Assembly: GCA_011390275.1 (NCBI GenBank)
Contig: JAABST010000003.1
Coordinates: 62,001 to 126,000 of the forward strand
Source: Geitlerinema sp. S16
Lineage (GTDB): Bacteria > Cyanobacteriota > Cyanobacteriia > Cyanobacteriales > Geitlerinemataceae
DNA: 64,000 bases
Direction: 5' to 3'
Numbering within the stretch: position 1 is the first letter of the stretch; the number at the start of each line of letters is the position of its first letter. A program made the translations under genes and the position numbers. Below the pieces are notes generated by a model. That model saw nothing but the letters and a program-made list of their open reading frames with translations, was not told where the DNA came from and searched no databases. Positions 25,544 through 33,668 of the stretch are shown one piece after another.

Positions 25544-25753
25544 TCAGCCACCGCCGACAATCGTTACAACTTCCAGGCGATCGCCAGATTGCATCATGGT
25601 GGTGTCCCAGAACTGACGATGCAAAATTTCGCCGTTATACTCAACGGCCACTAAACGTGGATTGAGTCCCATCTGTTCGAGAAACTGCGGCAATGCCGTT
25701 TGGGGCGGACAGGTGCGGGGTTCACCGTTAACGGTGATTGCAATTTCGGACAT
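25544..25753 (-). CDS. thiS: Sulfur carrier protein ThiS
   Basis: The ATG at 25753 gives a 69-residue ThiS of normal size (MSEIAITVNGEP...); the frame further upstream is not conserved-looking. The beta-grasp fold ends in VTIVGGG with the essential C-terminal Gly-Gly that is adenylated and then thiocarboxylated to donate sulfur for the thiazole ring of thiamine. No thiG or thiE is adjacent: the next gene in this direction is the GGDEF/EAL protein, so thiS is solitary here. Confidence 0.9.
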   Translation of the reverse strand: MSEIAITVNGEPRTCPPQTALPQFLEQMGLNPRLVAVEYNGEILHRQFWDTTMMQSGDRLEVVTIVGGG

Positions 25754-25920
25754 GGTGACCAAACGTAGAATGGATGATGGGGAGATACCAAGATGGCCAA
25801 GATGGATGTATGCCAATCTAGAGTTTTCGCGAGCGTCGATCTCGCCAATATTTCTCTAATCAAATCTCCATATCTCAGGCTCAAACATAGCGCCTTAGGG
25901 GCATTTCGTCGCGATCGGTA

Positions 25921-27186
25921 TCAACGATCGCGAGCCGCCGCCGCAAAAATTTCGCAGTATTGCCGATATCCTCCCGCCAGCACCACGTCAAGACGCAGCG
26001 GATCGTCAAGATCGCGATCGTCTCCCGGCCCTGAGATCAGGATCGGTTGATCCTCGGCATACCCCAGCGTTACCGCTTGGCGATTTTTGAGTTCACCCTG
26101 ACTGCTATCAACGTAAACCACTAAATTTTCACGCTCAAACTGAGATTCGATCGCCTGCACCAACTGTAAAAAATTGCGATCGCTGCCGCCACGTCGTGCA
26201 ACGGGTTGACCGTCCACCTGCTCGATCGTGCTGGTTACGGTATCGCCCACGCCGACGATCGTCGGCATCTGCGTCGGATCGAAGCGATCGACGACCAGCG
26301 CCAGCAGCGCCTCATGGGTGCGGGGAGCAGTGCGAGCGCTGAAGTCATCGCCGAGGGGAGCGACGCCAGTGCGACGCCGATAGTAGCGATTCAGCAGCGC
26401 CAGCACGCCCGCTTCTTTAATCGCGCCGCCCAGCATAAATTGAAAATCCGTCGTTCCCGAGTCGCCGTCGGTGGCGTAGCGCACGAGTTCGATGCCGCGA
26501 TCGTCGCGCCCGAGGTTGGGAGCGTAGTGAATGAAAAAGGAGTCGCCGAGTCCCTGCTGTTTGGCTTCGGCCAAGAGCGTTTCCATCAGGGTTTGCATCG
26601 ATCGCTGGATCTCGGCGTAGGTCTCGGTATCGCCGTTGAGGAGATGGTAGAGGGCGTTGAGGTTGGCCGTCGGTGAGGCGATGTTATCGAGGACGGCGGC
26701 GGCGATCGCGTCGTGGATCTGTGCCGGATTGAGATTTAGAGCATTTAAGGCGGCGGATCGATCAGCAAAGTAGGCTTGCAGCGTGGCGGTAATGCGATCG
26801 GGAACCGTTTTCAAAAAGGCCAATTCGCGATCACTGACGCCGGGATGGGACACGATACCATCGCGGTCTTGCCACTGAACACCACCGGCGGCGAGTCCCG
26901 GCAAGTAAGCCCGCTGCGATCGCGCGGTTTCGGCATCCCCAATCGCCCGCTCAACGATGCGATTAACGCCGCGCGTGCCGGTATGTTCGCCGTTGGTCAA
27001 CACGAAAAAGTGTCCCTCGTACGCCTGGGACGCCTGGAGATAGCCGCGATCGATTTGACGAGTCAGCGGATCGTTGACCAAGTCCATGCACACACCGTCA
27101 AGGTCTTGGATGATGAGCAGATTTTCGGTGGTGCTGAGGGTGTGGGCGAGGCGATCGGCGCTGATCGCAGTGGGTGGGGAGGTCAT
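25921..27186 (-). CDS. stpA: Glucosylglycerol-3-phosphate phosphatase (StpA/GgpP)
   Basis: A 421-residue protein matching the cyanobacterial StpA family along its length: N-terminal LIIQDLDGVCMDLVNDPLTR with the HAD-like DxD nucleophile, VLTNGEHTGTRGVNR, and the later FIHYAPNLGRDDRG and TIVGVGDTVTS segments. The enzyme removes phosphate from glucosylglycerol-phosphate, the last step in making the compatible solute glucosylglycerol, and is needed for salt tolerance in Synechocystis. The ggpS synthase is not in this window. Its presence suggests growth at moderate salinity, consistent with the sodium-type ATPase island. Confidence 0.88.
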   Translation of the reverse strand: MTSPPTAISADRLAHTLSTTENLLIIQDLDGVCMDLVNDPLTRQIDRGYLQASQAYEGHFFVLTNGEHTGTRGVNRIVERAIGDAETARSQRAYLPGLAAGGVQWQDRDGIVSHPGVSDRELAFLKTVPDRITATLQAYFADRSAALNALNLNPAQIHDAIAAAVLDNIASPTANLNALYHLLNGDTETYAEIQRSMQTLMETLLAEAKQQGLGDSFFIHYAPNLGRDDRGIELVRYATDGDSGTTDFQFMLGGAIKEAGVLALLNRYYRRRTGVAPLGDDFSARTAPRTHEALLALVVDRFDPTQMPTIVGVGDTVTSTIEQVDGQPVARRGGSDRNFLQLVQAIESQFERENLVVYVDSSQGELKNRQAVTLGYAEDQPILISGPGDDRDLDDPLRLDVVLAGGYRQYCEIFAAAARDR

Positions 27187-27376
27187 GGGGATCTCGATGG
27201 AACAGCCAAGGTTTAGGCTAGCGGATCGAGGGCGATCGGGCAGAATATGGGGTGGAAGACGAATTAGATTAGGCTTAACTTAACTATTGATCGCTCGATT
27301 GGTCTGATCACTCGATCATTTTTATCCTTGTGTCGGCAATCCGTCTGTTCTTTTCTCTCCTGCACTGCAAGCCGTC

Positions 27377-28723
27377 GTGAAGATCTACCCCAGCGATCGC
27401 CATGCTGAACTGCAAGCGGCGATCGATCGCCTCTACCATCGAGCTAAAACTCCCCCCTTAACATCACGTCCGTTTCAGGGCTGGTTTACCCGCTTTGAAC
27501 GCTGGTTTGAACAGACCTGGATCGAAATACGGCTGCGTGAATTGGCCGATGTGCTGGAAAATTTGGCGCTGTTTAAGCTGCTGCTGCTGTTTGGTCGGCT
27601 GGCGTTGCTGCTGGCGATTTTTAATTGGCTCAATGGTAGCGATGCGCGGTTGGCGCAGAAACATCGCGAGGCGTGGCAGGTGATTAACTCGGCGCTGGTG
27701 ACGCCGTTTGAGAGTGGACAAAGTACGGGCGAGGGTGGACGGATCAAGGCGATCGAGACGCTCTATCGCGGCAATCAGTCGCTGTCGGGGCTGTATGCGC
27801 CGGGGGCATATCTGGCGAAGCTTGATCTGTCGCGAGACCTGTGCGTGGCAAGCGAGCTATCGGACTTTAAGTTTGATGTTTTGTTTGATCCCCGCGCCTA
27901 TTTGCCCTATTCGCACACGAACTACAATCCTCGCTGGCAGTGGCATTGGCCGATCGCGAATGTGATTCCCTGGCGGACGCGCTGTGTGTTAACCCGTGGA
28001 AAATTTTCGGCCTTGGCGATCGGGGCTAATTTACAGGAGGCAAACTTAACGGCGGCTCGTCTGGGTAATGCGGCGCTGATGAGTTCCAACCTGTCCGGGG
28101 CGCGTCTGGCGGATGCGGATCTGAGCAATGCCGATCTGGATTTGGCTAATCTGAGTAACGCGAATCTTAGTCATGCGGACTTACGGTTTGCGTTGCTCGT
28201 TGGCAGTCAGCTACCCGAGACCAATGCTCGACGCGCCAATCTGGAGGGGGCGCTGTTAAGCAAAGCGAATCTGACCCGTGCCAATTTGGAAGATGCTAGC
28301 CTCGATCGCGCCCAGCTCGAACGCGCCAATTTAAACGGGGCGGTTCTCTGGCGAGCCAGTTTGCGAGGGGCATTCCTGAGTGCCACAGACCTCCAAAATG
28401 CAGAGCTTTTAGGCAGCGATTTGAGTAACGCGGAGGGACTCACTCCGTCTCAGTTTCTGGGATCAAATCCGCCGTTTGTCTGTCATACCCAGTTGCCCGA
28501 TACGCTCCAGATTGACCCCGATCGCGATTGCGATCGATTTGTGCGCTACCGCATCGAGCGCTTTGGGGATTCCCAGGATGTTGCCACTCGACGGATCGAG
28601 AGTGCCACACATACGGCCACAGAAATGGCTACAGAACTGGCGACCGAAATGACCACAGCAGGCGACACAAAAACGTCGGCACAAAACGACTCTGAGGCTC
28701 CCGCGAATCCCCCGTCGCTGTAG
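27377..28723 (+). CDS. Membrane pentapeptide-repeat protein
   Basis: A 448-residue protein starting at a GTG (27377). Residues about 70-95 hold one long hydrophobic helix (FKLLLLFGRLALLLAIFNWL), and residues about 215-370 are A(D/N)LxX pentapeptide repeats (SNANLSHADLRFALL, KANLTRANLEDASL). The C-terminal 60 residues are Thr/Glu/Ala-rich and probably disordered. Between the helix and the repeats is a loop containing Cys residues (DLCVAS, RCVLT). Function unknown; the helix suggests that the repeat domain is held at the membrane. Confidence 0.85.
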   Translation: MKIYPSDRHAELQAAIDRLYHRAKTPPLTSRPFQGWFTRFERWFEQTWIEIRLRELADVLENLALFKLLLLFGRLALLLAIFNWLNGSDARLAQKHREAWQVINSALVTPFESGQSTGEGGRIKAIETLYRGNQSLSGLYAPGAYLAKLDLSRDLCVASELSDFKFDVLFDPRAYLPYSHTNYNPRWQWHWPIANVIPWRTRCVLTRGKFSALAIGANLQEANLTAARLGNAALMSSNLSGARLADADLSNADLDLANLSNANLSHADLRFALLVGSQLPETNARRANLEGALLSKANLTRANLEDASLDRAQLERANLNGAVLWRASLRGAFLSATDLQNAELLGSDLSNAEGLTPSQFLGSNPPFVCHTQLPDTLQIDPDRDCDRFVRYRIERFGDSQDVATRRIESATHTATEMATELATEMTTAGDTKTSAQNDSEAPANPPSL

Positions 28724-28821
28724 CGCCCCCCTACAATTGACTCAGCGTTCATCTATTTCGGCATTTTGATCCGCTGATGGTTCGCTGATAACCGATCGCG
28801 CCCCCCTCCTGACTCATCCCC

Positions 28822-29415
28822 ATGCCGAACCCATCGCCGAACCCATCTTTGACTTCTCGCGCCCAGGTGCTGAAACGCCTGAAAAGTTTCAGCAATTTGC
28901 TCGATCGCGCGATTCCCATTCCCGGTACGCCCTACCGCTTTGGTCTCGATCCGATTCTGGGTTTATTGCCCGGTGGTGGAGATTGTCTCGGGGCGGTGTT
29001 TTCGGCCTATATCATCTGGGAGGCGGCGAAGGCGGGCGCTCCGAACGAGGCGATCGGCAAGATGGCGTTTAACGTGATTTTCGAGACGCTGGTGGGGGTT
29101 GTGCCGGTGTTGGGGGATTTGGTGGATGTGGCCTGGAAAGCCAATGTCAAAAATGTGGAGTTGCTCGAAGCGCATCTTGATACGCTTCCCGACGCGCCCG
29201 CCCCTGGGGTGTTGCGCGACGCTTCGCCTGCGGTCTTTCCCGAGATGCGATCGGCGCAGCCCTCGGCGAAAACGATCGCACCGGGGACAGAATCGCGATC
29301 GAGTCAGGGGGTTGCAGTGATAGCGATCGCGGCGATCGCGGTGGTGACGATTTTGGCGCTGGTGGGAACGGTGGCGATCGCGCGGCTGGTGTGGGGTGCG
29401 CTCACGGGAAGTTAG
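28822..29415 (+). CDS. DUF4112 membrane protein
   Basis: A 197-residue protein. The N-terminal 110 residues match DUF4112: LLDRAIPIPGTPYRFGLDPI, LPGGGDCLGAVFSAYIIWEA, MAFNVIFETLVGVVPVLGDL, ending in VDVAWKANVKNV. A linker leads to a C-terminal transmembrane helix (VAVIAIAAIAVVTILALVGT). The family is widespread in bacteria and has no established function. It starts 98 bp after the pentapeptide gene on the same strand and could share its transcript. Confidence 0.85.
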   Translation: MPNPSPNPSLTSRAQVLKRLKSFSNLLDRAIPIPGTPYRFGLDPILGLLPGGGDCLGAVFSAYIIWEAAKAGAPNEAIGKMAFNVIFETLVGVVPVLGDLVDVAWKANVKNVELLEAHLDTLPDAPAPGVLRDASPAVFPEMRSAQPSAKTIAPGTESRSSQGVAVIAIAAIAVVTILALVGTVAIARLVWGALTGS

Positions 29416-29545
29416 ATTCGTGAGATCCGTAGGATTTTTGAAATCGGATCTCGGAATCATTGCGAGAAAATTCATTCCGTCGAACTGTTGCGGGCGATCG
29501 GAATGGTGATATCATCTTTACCTGCGAAGCAAACAGCTTGCACGC

Positions 29546-29617
<72 letters not shown>

Positions 29618-29690
29618 TACTTACAGTTCCAGAAGCCGAGTTTATTGAAGAGACCCGGTTGCTCACTGTTGTGGCCACGATTTAGCCGAA

Positions 29691-30587
29691 TTACATCAAT
29701 CGAAAACGGGCGTGCAGAAAATCCACCAGCAGCCGGATTTTGCTCGAAAGGTGACGGCTTACGGGATAGAGCACCTCGATCGCGAGGTCTGGCGAACGAT
29801 AATCCGGCAAAACGATCGCCAACGCGCCCGATCGCAAAGGCTCGTCGATGATAAAACGCGGCAACAGTGCAATCCCGAGACCACGAATCGCCCCATGCAT
29901 CAGCGCTTCGCCATTATTCGAGCAGAGCGATCCCTGCACCGAGATCGTATGCTCACCATCGGCTCCCGTGAACGTCCAGACATTATGCTGGCTGGCGATG
30001 TGTCCATAGTACAGACAAGAATGATCGCGCAAATCGATCGGATGCGTCGGCGTTCCGTGGTTTTTCAGATAGGCCGGAGACGCGCAGAGTAAACGTTCGG
30101 CGGGCGCTAAGGGCTGCACCAGCAAGCTGGATGTGGGCTGCGGTTCCGCGATCCGCACCGTTACGTCAAACCCTTCTTCGATCGGATCGATAAAGCGATC
30201 GTTCAGCGTGAGCTGTACCCGCAAATCGGGATATTGCACCATAAAATCCGCGATCGCCGGAGCCAGATGCATCGCCCCAAACGTCATCGGCGCGTTCACC
30301 CGTAGCTTGCCCTTTGGTTCCGCCTGAAGCTGCATCACCGATCGCTCCGCCTCTTCCCAAGTCGCCAACATTTCGACGCAGCGTTCATAAAAGGCCAGCC
30401 CCGTCTCGGTCGGGCTGACGACCCGCGTACTGCGATGCAGAAGCTGCACCCCCAAATGATTTTCCAGCGCGATCACAAGCTTGCTCACCGCCGATCGTGA
30501 CACTCCCAACTCACGCGCCGCCGCCGCAAACCCGCCCGATACCACCACCTGCGTAAACGCCCGCATTTGCTCTAGTCGATCCATCAT
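29691..30587 (-). CDS. LysR-family transcription regulator
   Basis: A 298-residue LysR-type regulator. Residues 1-60 are the winged helix-turn-helix (MRAFTQVVVSGGFAAAARELGVSRSAVSKLV-type, shortened) and the rest is the periplasmic-binding-like effector domain (GKLRVNAPMTFG, IEVLYPVSRHLSSKIRLLVDFL). The sequence is of the CrgA/DsdC-like group that usually controls a divergent neighbour. Here the divergent neighbour is the pirin gene, 145 bp away, with an inverted repeat in between. The effector is unknown. Confidence 0.92.
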   Translation of the reverse strand: MMDRLEQMRAFTQVVVSGGFAAAARELGVSRSAVSKLVIALENHLGVQLLHRSTRVVSPTETGLAFYERCVEMLATWEEAERSVMQLQAEPKGKLRVNAPMTFGAMHLAPAIADFMVQYPDLRVQLTLNDRFIDPIEEGFDVTVRIAEPQPTSSLLVQPLAPAERLLCASPAYLKNHGTPTHPIDLRDHSCLYYGHIASQHNVWTFTGADGEHTISVQGSLCSNNGEALMHGAIRGLGIALLPRFIIDEPLRSGALAIVLPDYRSPDLAIEVLYPVSRHLSSKIRLLVDFLHARFRLM

Positions 30588-30606
30588 GGCGATTCATTTA
30601 TATTGT

Positions 30607-30625
30607 CACTGTTATGGAAACAGTG
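30607..30625. promoter_or_regulatory. Candidate LysR operator between regulator and pirin
   Basis: CACTGTT-N5-AACAGTG is a perfect 7-bp inverted repeat 20 bp before the LysR start and about 110 bp before the pirin start. Its position and symmetry suit autoregulation and control of the divergent gene. Confidence 0.5.
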
Positions 30626-30732
30626 AGTCCTTGAAATTAAGTATTGTCCCCTAAAAGAATTAATACCATAATTAGGGTGTCCCCAAAACACGCTGCTCAC
30701 TTACCGACATCGATACATCACGGGAGATCACT

Positions 30733-31455
30733 ATGATTACAATTCGACAGGCAAACGATCGCGGTTCGGCTAACTTTGGCTGGCTCGATAGCAACCATTC
30801 CTTTTCATTCGGTAGCTACTACGATCCGCAGCATATGGGGTTTGCAAGTTTGCGCGTGATTAATGAAGATAAAATCGCGCCTAGCCGTGGTTTTGATACG
30901 CATGGACACCGTGATATGGAGATTATTACGTATGTTTTAAGTGGTGCATTAGAGCATAAAGATAGTATTGGTAACGGGTCGGTGATTTGTCCGGGGGATG
31001 TGCAGCGCATGTCTGCCGGGACGGGAATTCGTCACAGTGAATATAACGCTTCAAAAACGGAGCCAGTCCATCTGCTGCAAATCTGGATTCAGCCCAATGA
31101 ATTTGGCATTACTCCGAGCTATGAAGAGACTCATTTTAATCTCGAAGACACTCGTAATTCCCTCACCTTAATCGGCTCGAATGATGCACGTGAAGGATCG
31201 GTCAAAATTCATCAGGCGATCGATTTATACGCTGCGGTTTTAGCGGATGGTCAATCGGTTGAACATTCGTTGAGTCAAGGACGAGTGGCCTGGTTGCAGG
31301 TGGCGCGTGGGTCGGTGTTGTTGAATGATGAGATGCTGACGGCGGGCGATGGAGCGGCGATCGAGCAGGAGGCGATCGTGACGCTAATGGGTACGTCTGC
31401 GGAGGCTGAGGTCTTGCTGTTTGATATGGCGGACAATGCAGATGCGAGAGGGTAG
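30733..31455 (+). CDS. Pirin-family protein (YhhW-like)
   Basis: A 240-residue pirin with two cupin domains. The N-terminal metal site is visible in [16 protein letters not shown] and in [10 protein letters not shown], giving three His and one Glu. The C-terminal cupin is shorter ([18 protein letters not shown]). Bacterial YhhW-type pirins can act as quercetin dioxygenases; others are redox or stress related. It is transcribed away from the LysR gene and is probably its target. AGGGAGATCACT-like sequence lies before the ATG. Confidence 0.92.
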   Translation: MITIRQANDRGSANFGWLDSNHSFSFGSYYDPQHMGFASLRVINEDKIAPSRGFDTHGHRDMEIITYVLSGALEHKDSIGNGSVICPGDVQRMSAGTGIRHSEYNASKTEPVHLLQIWIQPNEFGITPSYEETHFNLEDTRNSLTLIGSNDAREGSVKIHQAIDLYAAVLADGQSVEHSLSQGRVAWLQVARGSVLLNDEMLTAGDGAAIEQEAIVTLMGTSAEAEVLLFDMADNADARG

Positions 31456-31632
31456 CGTGAGGCGTCGAATGATGGCGTCATCGTGGCCTGTGTCGAGTCA
31501 TTCTTGAGTTTGATTGGGTGACTGCGTTCGATCGTTTTAATCACGTATTTGCGCACGTAAAACTTCCCGTAAACCTTGACTTTCACAGTCTCGATCGCAG
31601 CCCTACACCCATTTACCACACGAGGAAAAATC

Positions 31633-31869
31633 ATGGCCGAGCCGAATATTGTCGATACCAAACCCGTTTTGATGACCCTTGAGCCGGGAACCTATTATTG
31701 GTGTTCCTGTGGTTTGTCGGAGAATCAACCGTTTTGTAATGGAGCGCATAAGGGATCGGAGTTTACTCCCGTCGCTTTTGAAGTAACGGAAGCGAAAAAG
31801 GTGGCGATTTGCCAGTGTAAAAAGACTGGAAATGCTCCGTTTTGTGATGGAACCCACGCCAATCTTTAG
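31633..31869 (+). CDS. CDGSH-type iron-sulfur protein (two motifs)
   Basis: Start at ATG 31633 with GAGGAAAA upstream; the longer frame adds non-conserved residues. The 78-residue protein has two CDGSH-type [2Fe-2S] motifs, CSCG...PFCNGAH and CQC...PFCDGTH, each with the 3Cys-1His ligand pattern, the tandem type found in bacteria. These proteins carry redox-active labile clusters; their physiological role is unsettled. It lies 178 bp after pirin on the same strand. Confidence 0.92.
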   Translation: MAEPNIVDTKPVLMTLEPGTYYWCSCGLSENQPFCNGAHKGSEFTPVAFEVTEAKKVAICQCKKTGNAPFCDGTHANL

Positions 31870-31900
31870 GGCTAAAAACGTTAAAGATTCATAGACAATT

Positions 31901-31922
31901 CGTAGGGTGAGCACTGCCCACC
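31901..31922. repeat. Dispersed CGTAGGGTGAGCACTGCCCACC repeat
   Basis: Diverged, inverted copy of the palindromic repeat at 21119-21140, in the gap after the CDGSH gene. Confidence 0.55.
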
Positions 31923-32017
31923 TTTCAATCTCTGTGCTTCAAGATTTCACTTAATTGATGAACTAAAATAAGACTAGATTTATATCAAATTGAAGCGCGA
32001 AATTAAGCGCGAAGGTT

Positions 32018-32605
32018 ATGCCGATATTGCGGGATATTGACAAGCATGAAAATCGTCAGTACCACGTTACAGCCGTGATTACGCATCGAGTCCGATCGGG
32101 GCGTGAGCAAGGATATGAAACCTGGATTACGGGAATCTCTGCCGCTGCTCGTGAGTTTCCAGGGCATCTCGGTGTCAGTATTCTGCGCCCCCAACCGGGT
32201 TCACCGATGGACTACATAATTGTGCTTCAGTTCGAGACCTGCGATTACTTGAACGGCTGGCTTGGGTCAGAGACTCGCAAGGTTTGGATCGATCGGGTGC
32301 AGCCTCTCATCCGTGAGCAGGAACATATTCAAGTTTTGACCGGATTAGAATCCTGGTTTGCATTACCGGCTCAAACCTCTCAACCCCTCGTAAACCGGGC
32401 TCCAAAACGCTACAAGCAAACGTTTTTAGTCTGGGTTGGGGTGATGCTCGTTTCTGCTTTTGTTAGCCCCCTGATTGCGCCTTGGCTCGCGCCGTTACCG
32501 CCGTTTTTGAAAATGATGCTGAATGTGGCGGTGACGGTGACGCTACTGTCGTATGTGATCATGCCGCGCTTGACGCAGTGGTTTAAGGGGTGGCTGTTTT
32601 CCTAG
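32018..32605 (+). CDS. ABM-domain protein with C-terminal membrane helices
   Basis: A 195-residue protein. Residues about 15-110 match the antibiotic-biosynthesis-monooxygenase-like fold: VTAVITHRVRSGREQGYETW, FPGHLGVSILRPQPGSP, and DYIIVLQFETCDYLNGWLGS. Two transmembrane helices follow (FLVWVGVMLVSAFVSPLIAP and MLNVAVTVTLLSYVIMP). Proteins with this layout are usually uncharacterised; ABM domains include cofactor-free oxygenases and haem-degrading enzymes. No substrate can be read here. Confidence 0.82.
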   Translation: MPILRDIDKHENRQYHVTAVITHRVRSGREQGYETWITGISAAAREFPGHLGVSILRPQPGSPMDYIIVLQFETCDYLNGWLGSETRKVWIDRVQPLIREQEHIQVLTGLESWFALPAQTSQPLVNRAPKRYKQTFLVWVGVMLVSAFVSPLIAPWLAPLPPFLKMMLNVAVTVTLLSYVIMPRLTQWFKGWLFS

Positions 32606-32801
32606 GAGAGTTCGGGAGGATTTGCGTTGGTGGTTGATGGGAACGTGAAACCCACGGTGCATAATGGAATGCAGCCCGATCGCGTTGAGACCTGTTTAGA
32701 TTTTCGGTCATGTCAGATCGTTGGTCATTTCAGCAGACTCAAGCCGATCGAGGTGTGAAACAAACCGCCAAGACAGAACGCATAGCGTTGGGACGAGCGT
32801 G

Positions 32802-33563
32802 ATGAATTTTCAGGGCGATGCTGGTAAGTCTAGTAAAACTGCAAATACGTGGGAAACGAGCAACATCGGGCAGCTCGGGGATGGCTTGAGCGAGCTGATT
32901 GGCCATCGCATTCCCACCGTGGCGCAACGCTTCGATCGCGAACTGAAGGGCGAGACGATCGACCTGCCGGACGAAGCGGCAGACCTGAGCGTATTTACCG
33001 ACTGGCAGGCGGGTAAGCTGTCTTCGCGTGTGGCCTCACCGTTTTGGGCGATCGCCAAGCCCAAGGCGAAACAGCGCTGTCTCGATATCGGTTGTGGTAT
33101 CAGCTTTTTGATTTATCCCTGGGTCGAGTGGGGCGCACTGTTCCACGGTCAGGATAGTTCCGGCGTTGCCCACGACATTATTAAGGCTCGCGCTCCGCAG
33201 CTCAACTCGAAGCTGTTTAAGAGCATTCGCAAAGCTCCGGCGCATTTGCTGGACTACGAGCTGCAATCGTTCGACCTGGCGATCGCCACGGGGTTTAGCT
33301 GCTATTACCCGCTGGACTATTGGGCGATGGTGCTGGAGGCGGTGCGAAAAGTGCTGAAGCCCGGTGGTGCGTTTGTGTTTGATGCGATCGATACGGCAAC
33401 GGATCTGGTGGACGATTGGGCGCTGCTAGAAATGTATCTCGGGCTAGAGGTCGAACTCGAATCGGCGGCGGCGTGGAAACAGTTGCTCAAAGATGCGGGC
33501 GTGACGAAAACCAAGCGCAAAGAAGGCGAGCTGTTCACGCTCTATCGCGTGTCGTGGGATTAG
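32802..33563 (+). CDS. SAM-dependent methyltransferase
   Basis: Start taken at ATG 32802 (MNFQGDAGK) after GACGAG; the upstream part of the frame is not conserved-looking. The 253-residue protein has a class I methyltransferase fold: motif I RCLDIGCGIS, the acidic HGQDSSG at the end of strand 2, FDLAIATGFSCYYP and the post-motif VLKPGGAFVFDAID. Substrate unknown. It ends about 105 bp before the peptidylarginine deiminase-like gene on the same strand. Confidence 0.87.
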   Translation: MNFQGDAGKSSKTANTWETSNIGQLGDGLSELIGHRIPTVAQRFDRELKGETIDLPDEAADLSVFTDWQAGKLSSRVASPFWAIAKPKAKQRCLDIGCGISFLIYPWVEWGALFHGQDSSGVAHDIIKARAPQLNSKLFKSIRKAPAHLLDYELQSFDLAIATGFSCYYPLDYWAMVLEAVRKVLKPGGAFVFDAIDTATDLVDDWALLEMYLGLEVELESAAAWKQLLKDAGVTKTKRKEGELFTLYRVSWD

Positions 33564-33668
33564 GTGCGGGATTCGTCGCGGGATTCGTCGCGGGACAAGA
33601 AATCAAGCCAAAATCAAGCCAAAATCAAGCCGAGATTGAGCCAAGTTTGAGTTAATGAGGGGGAAAGT

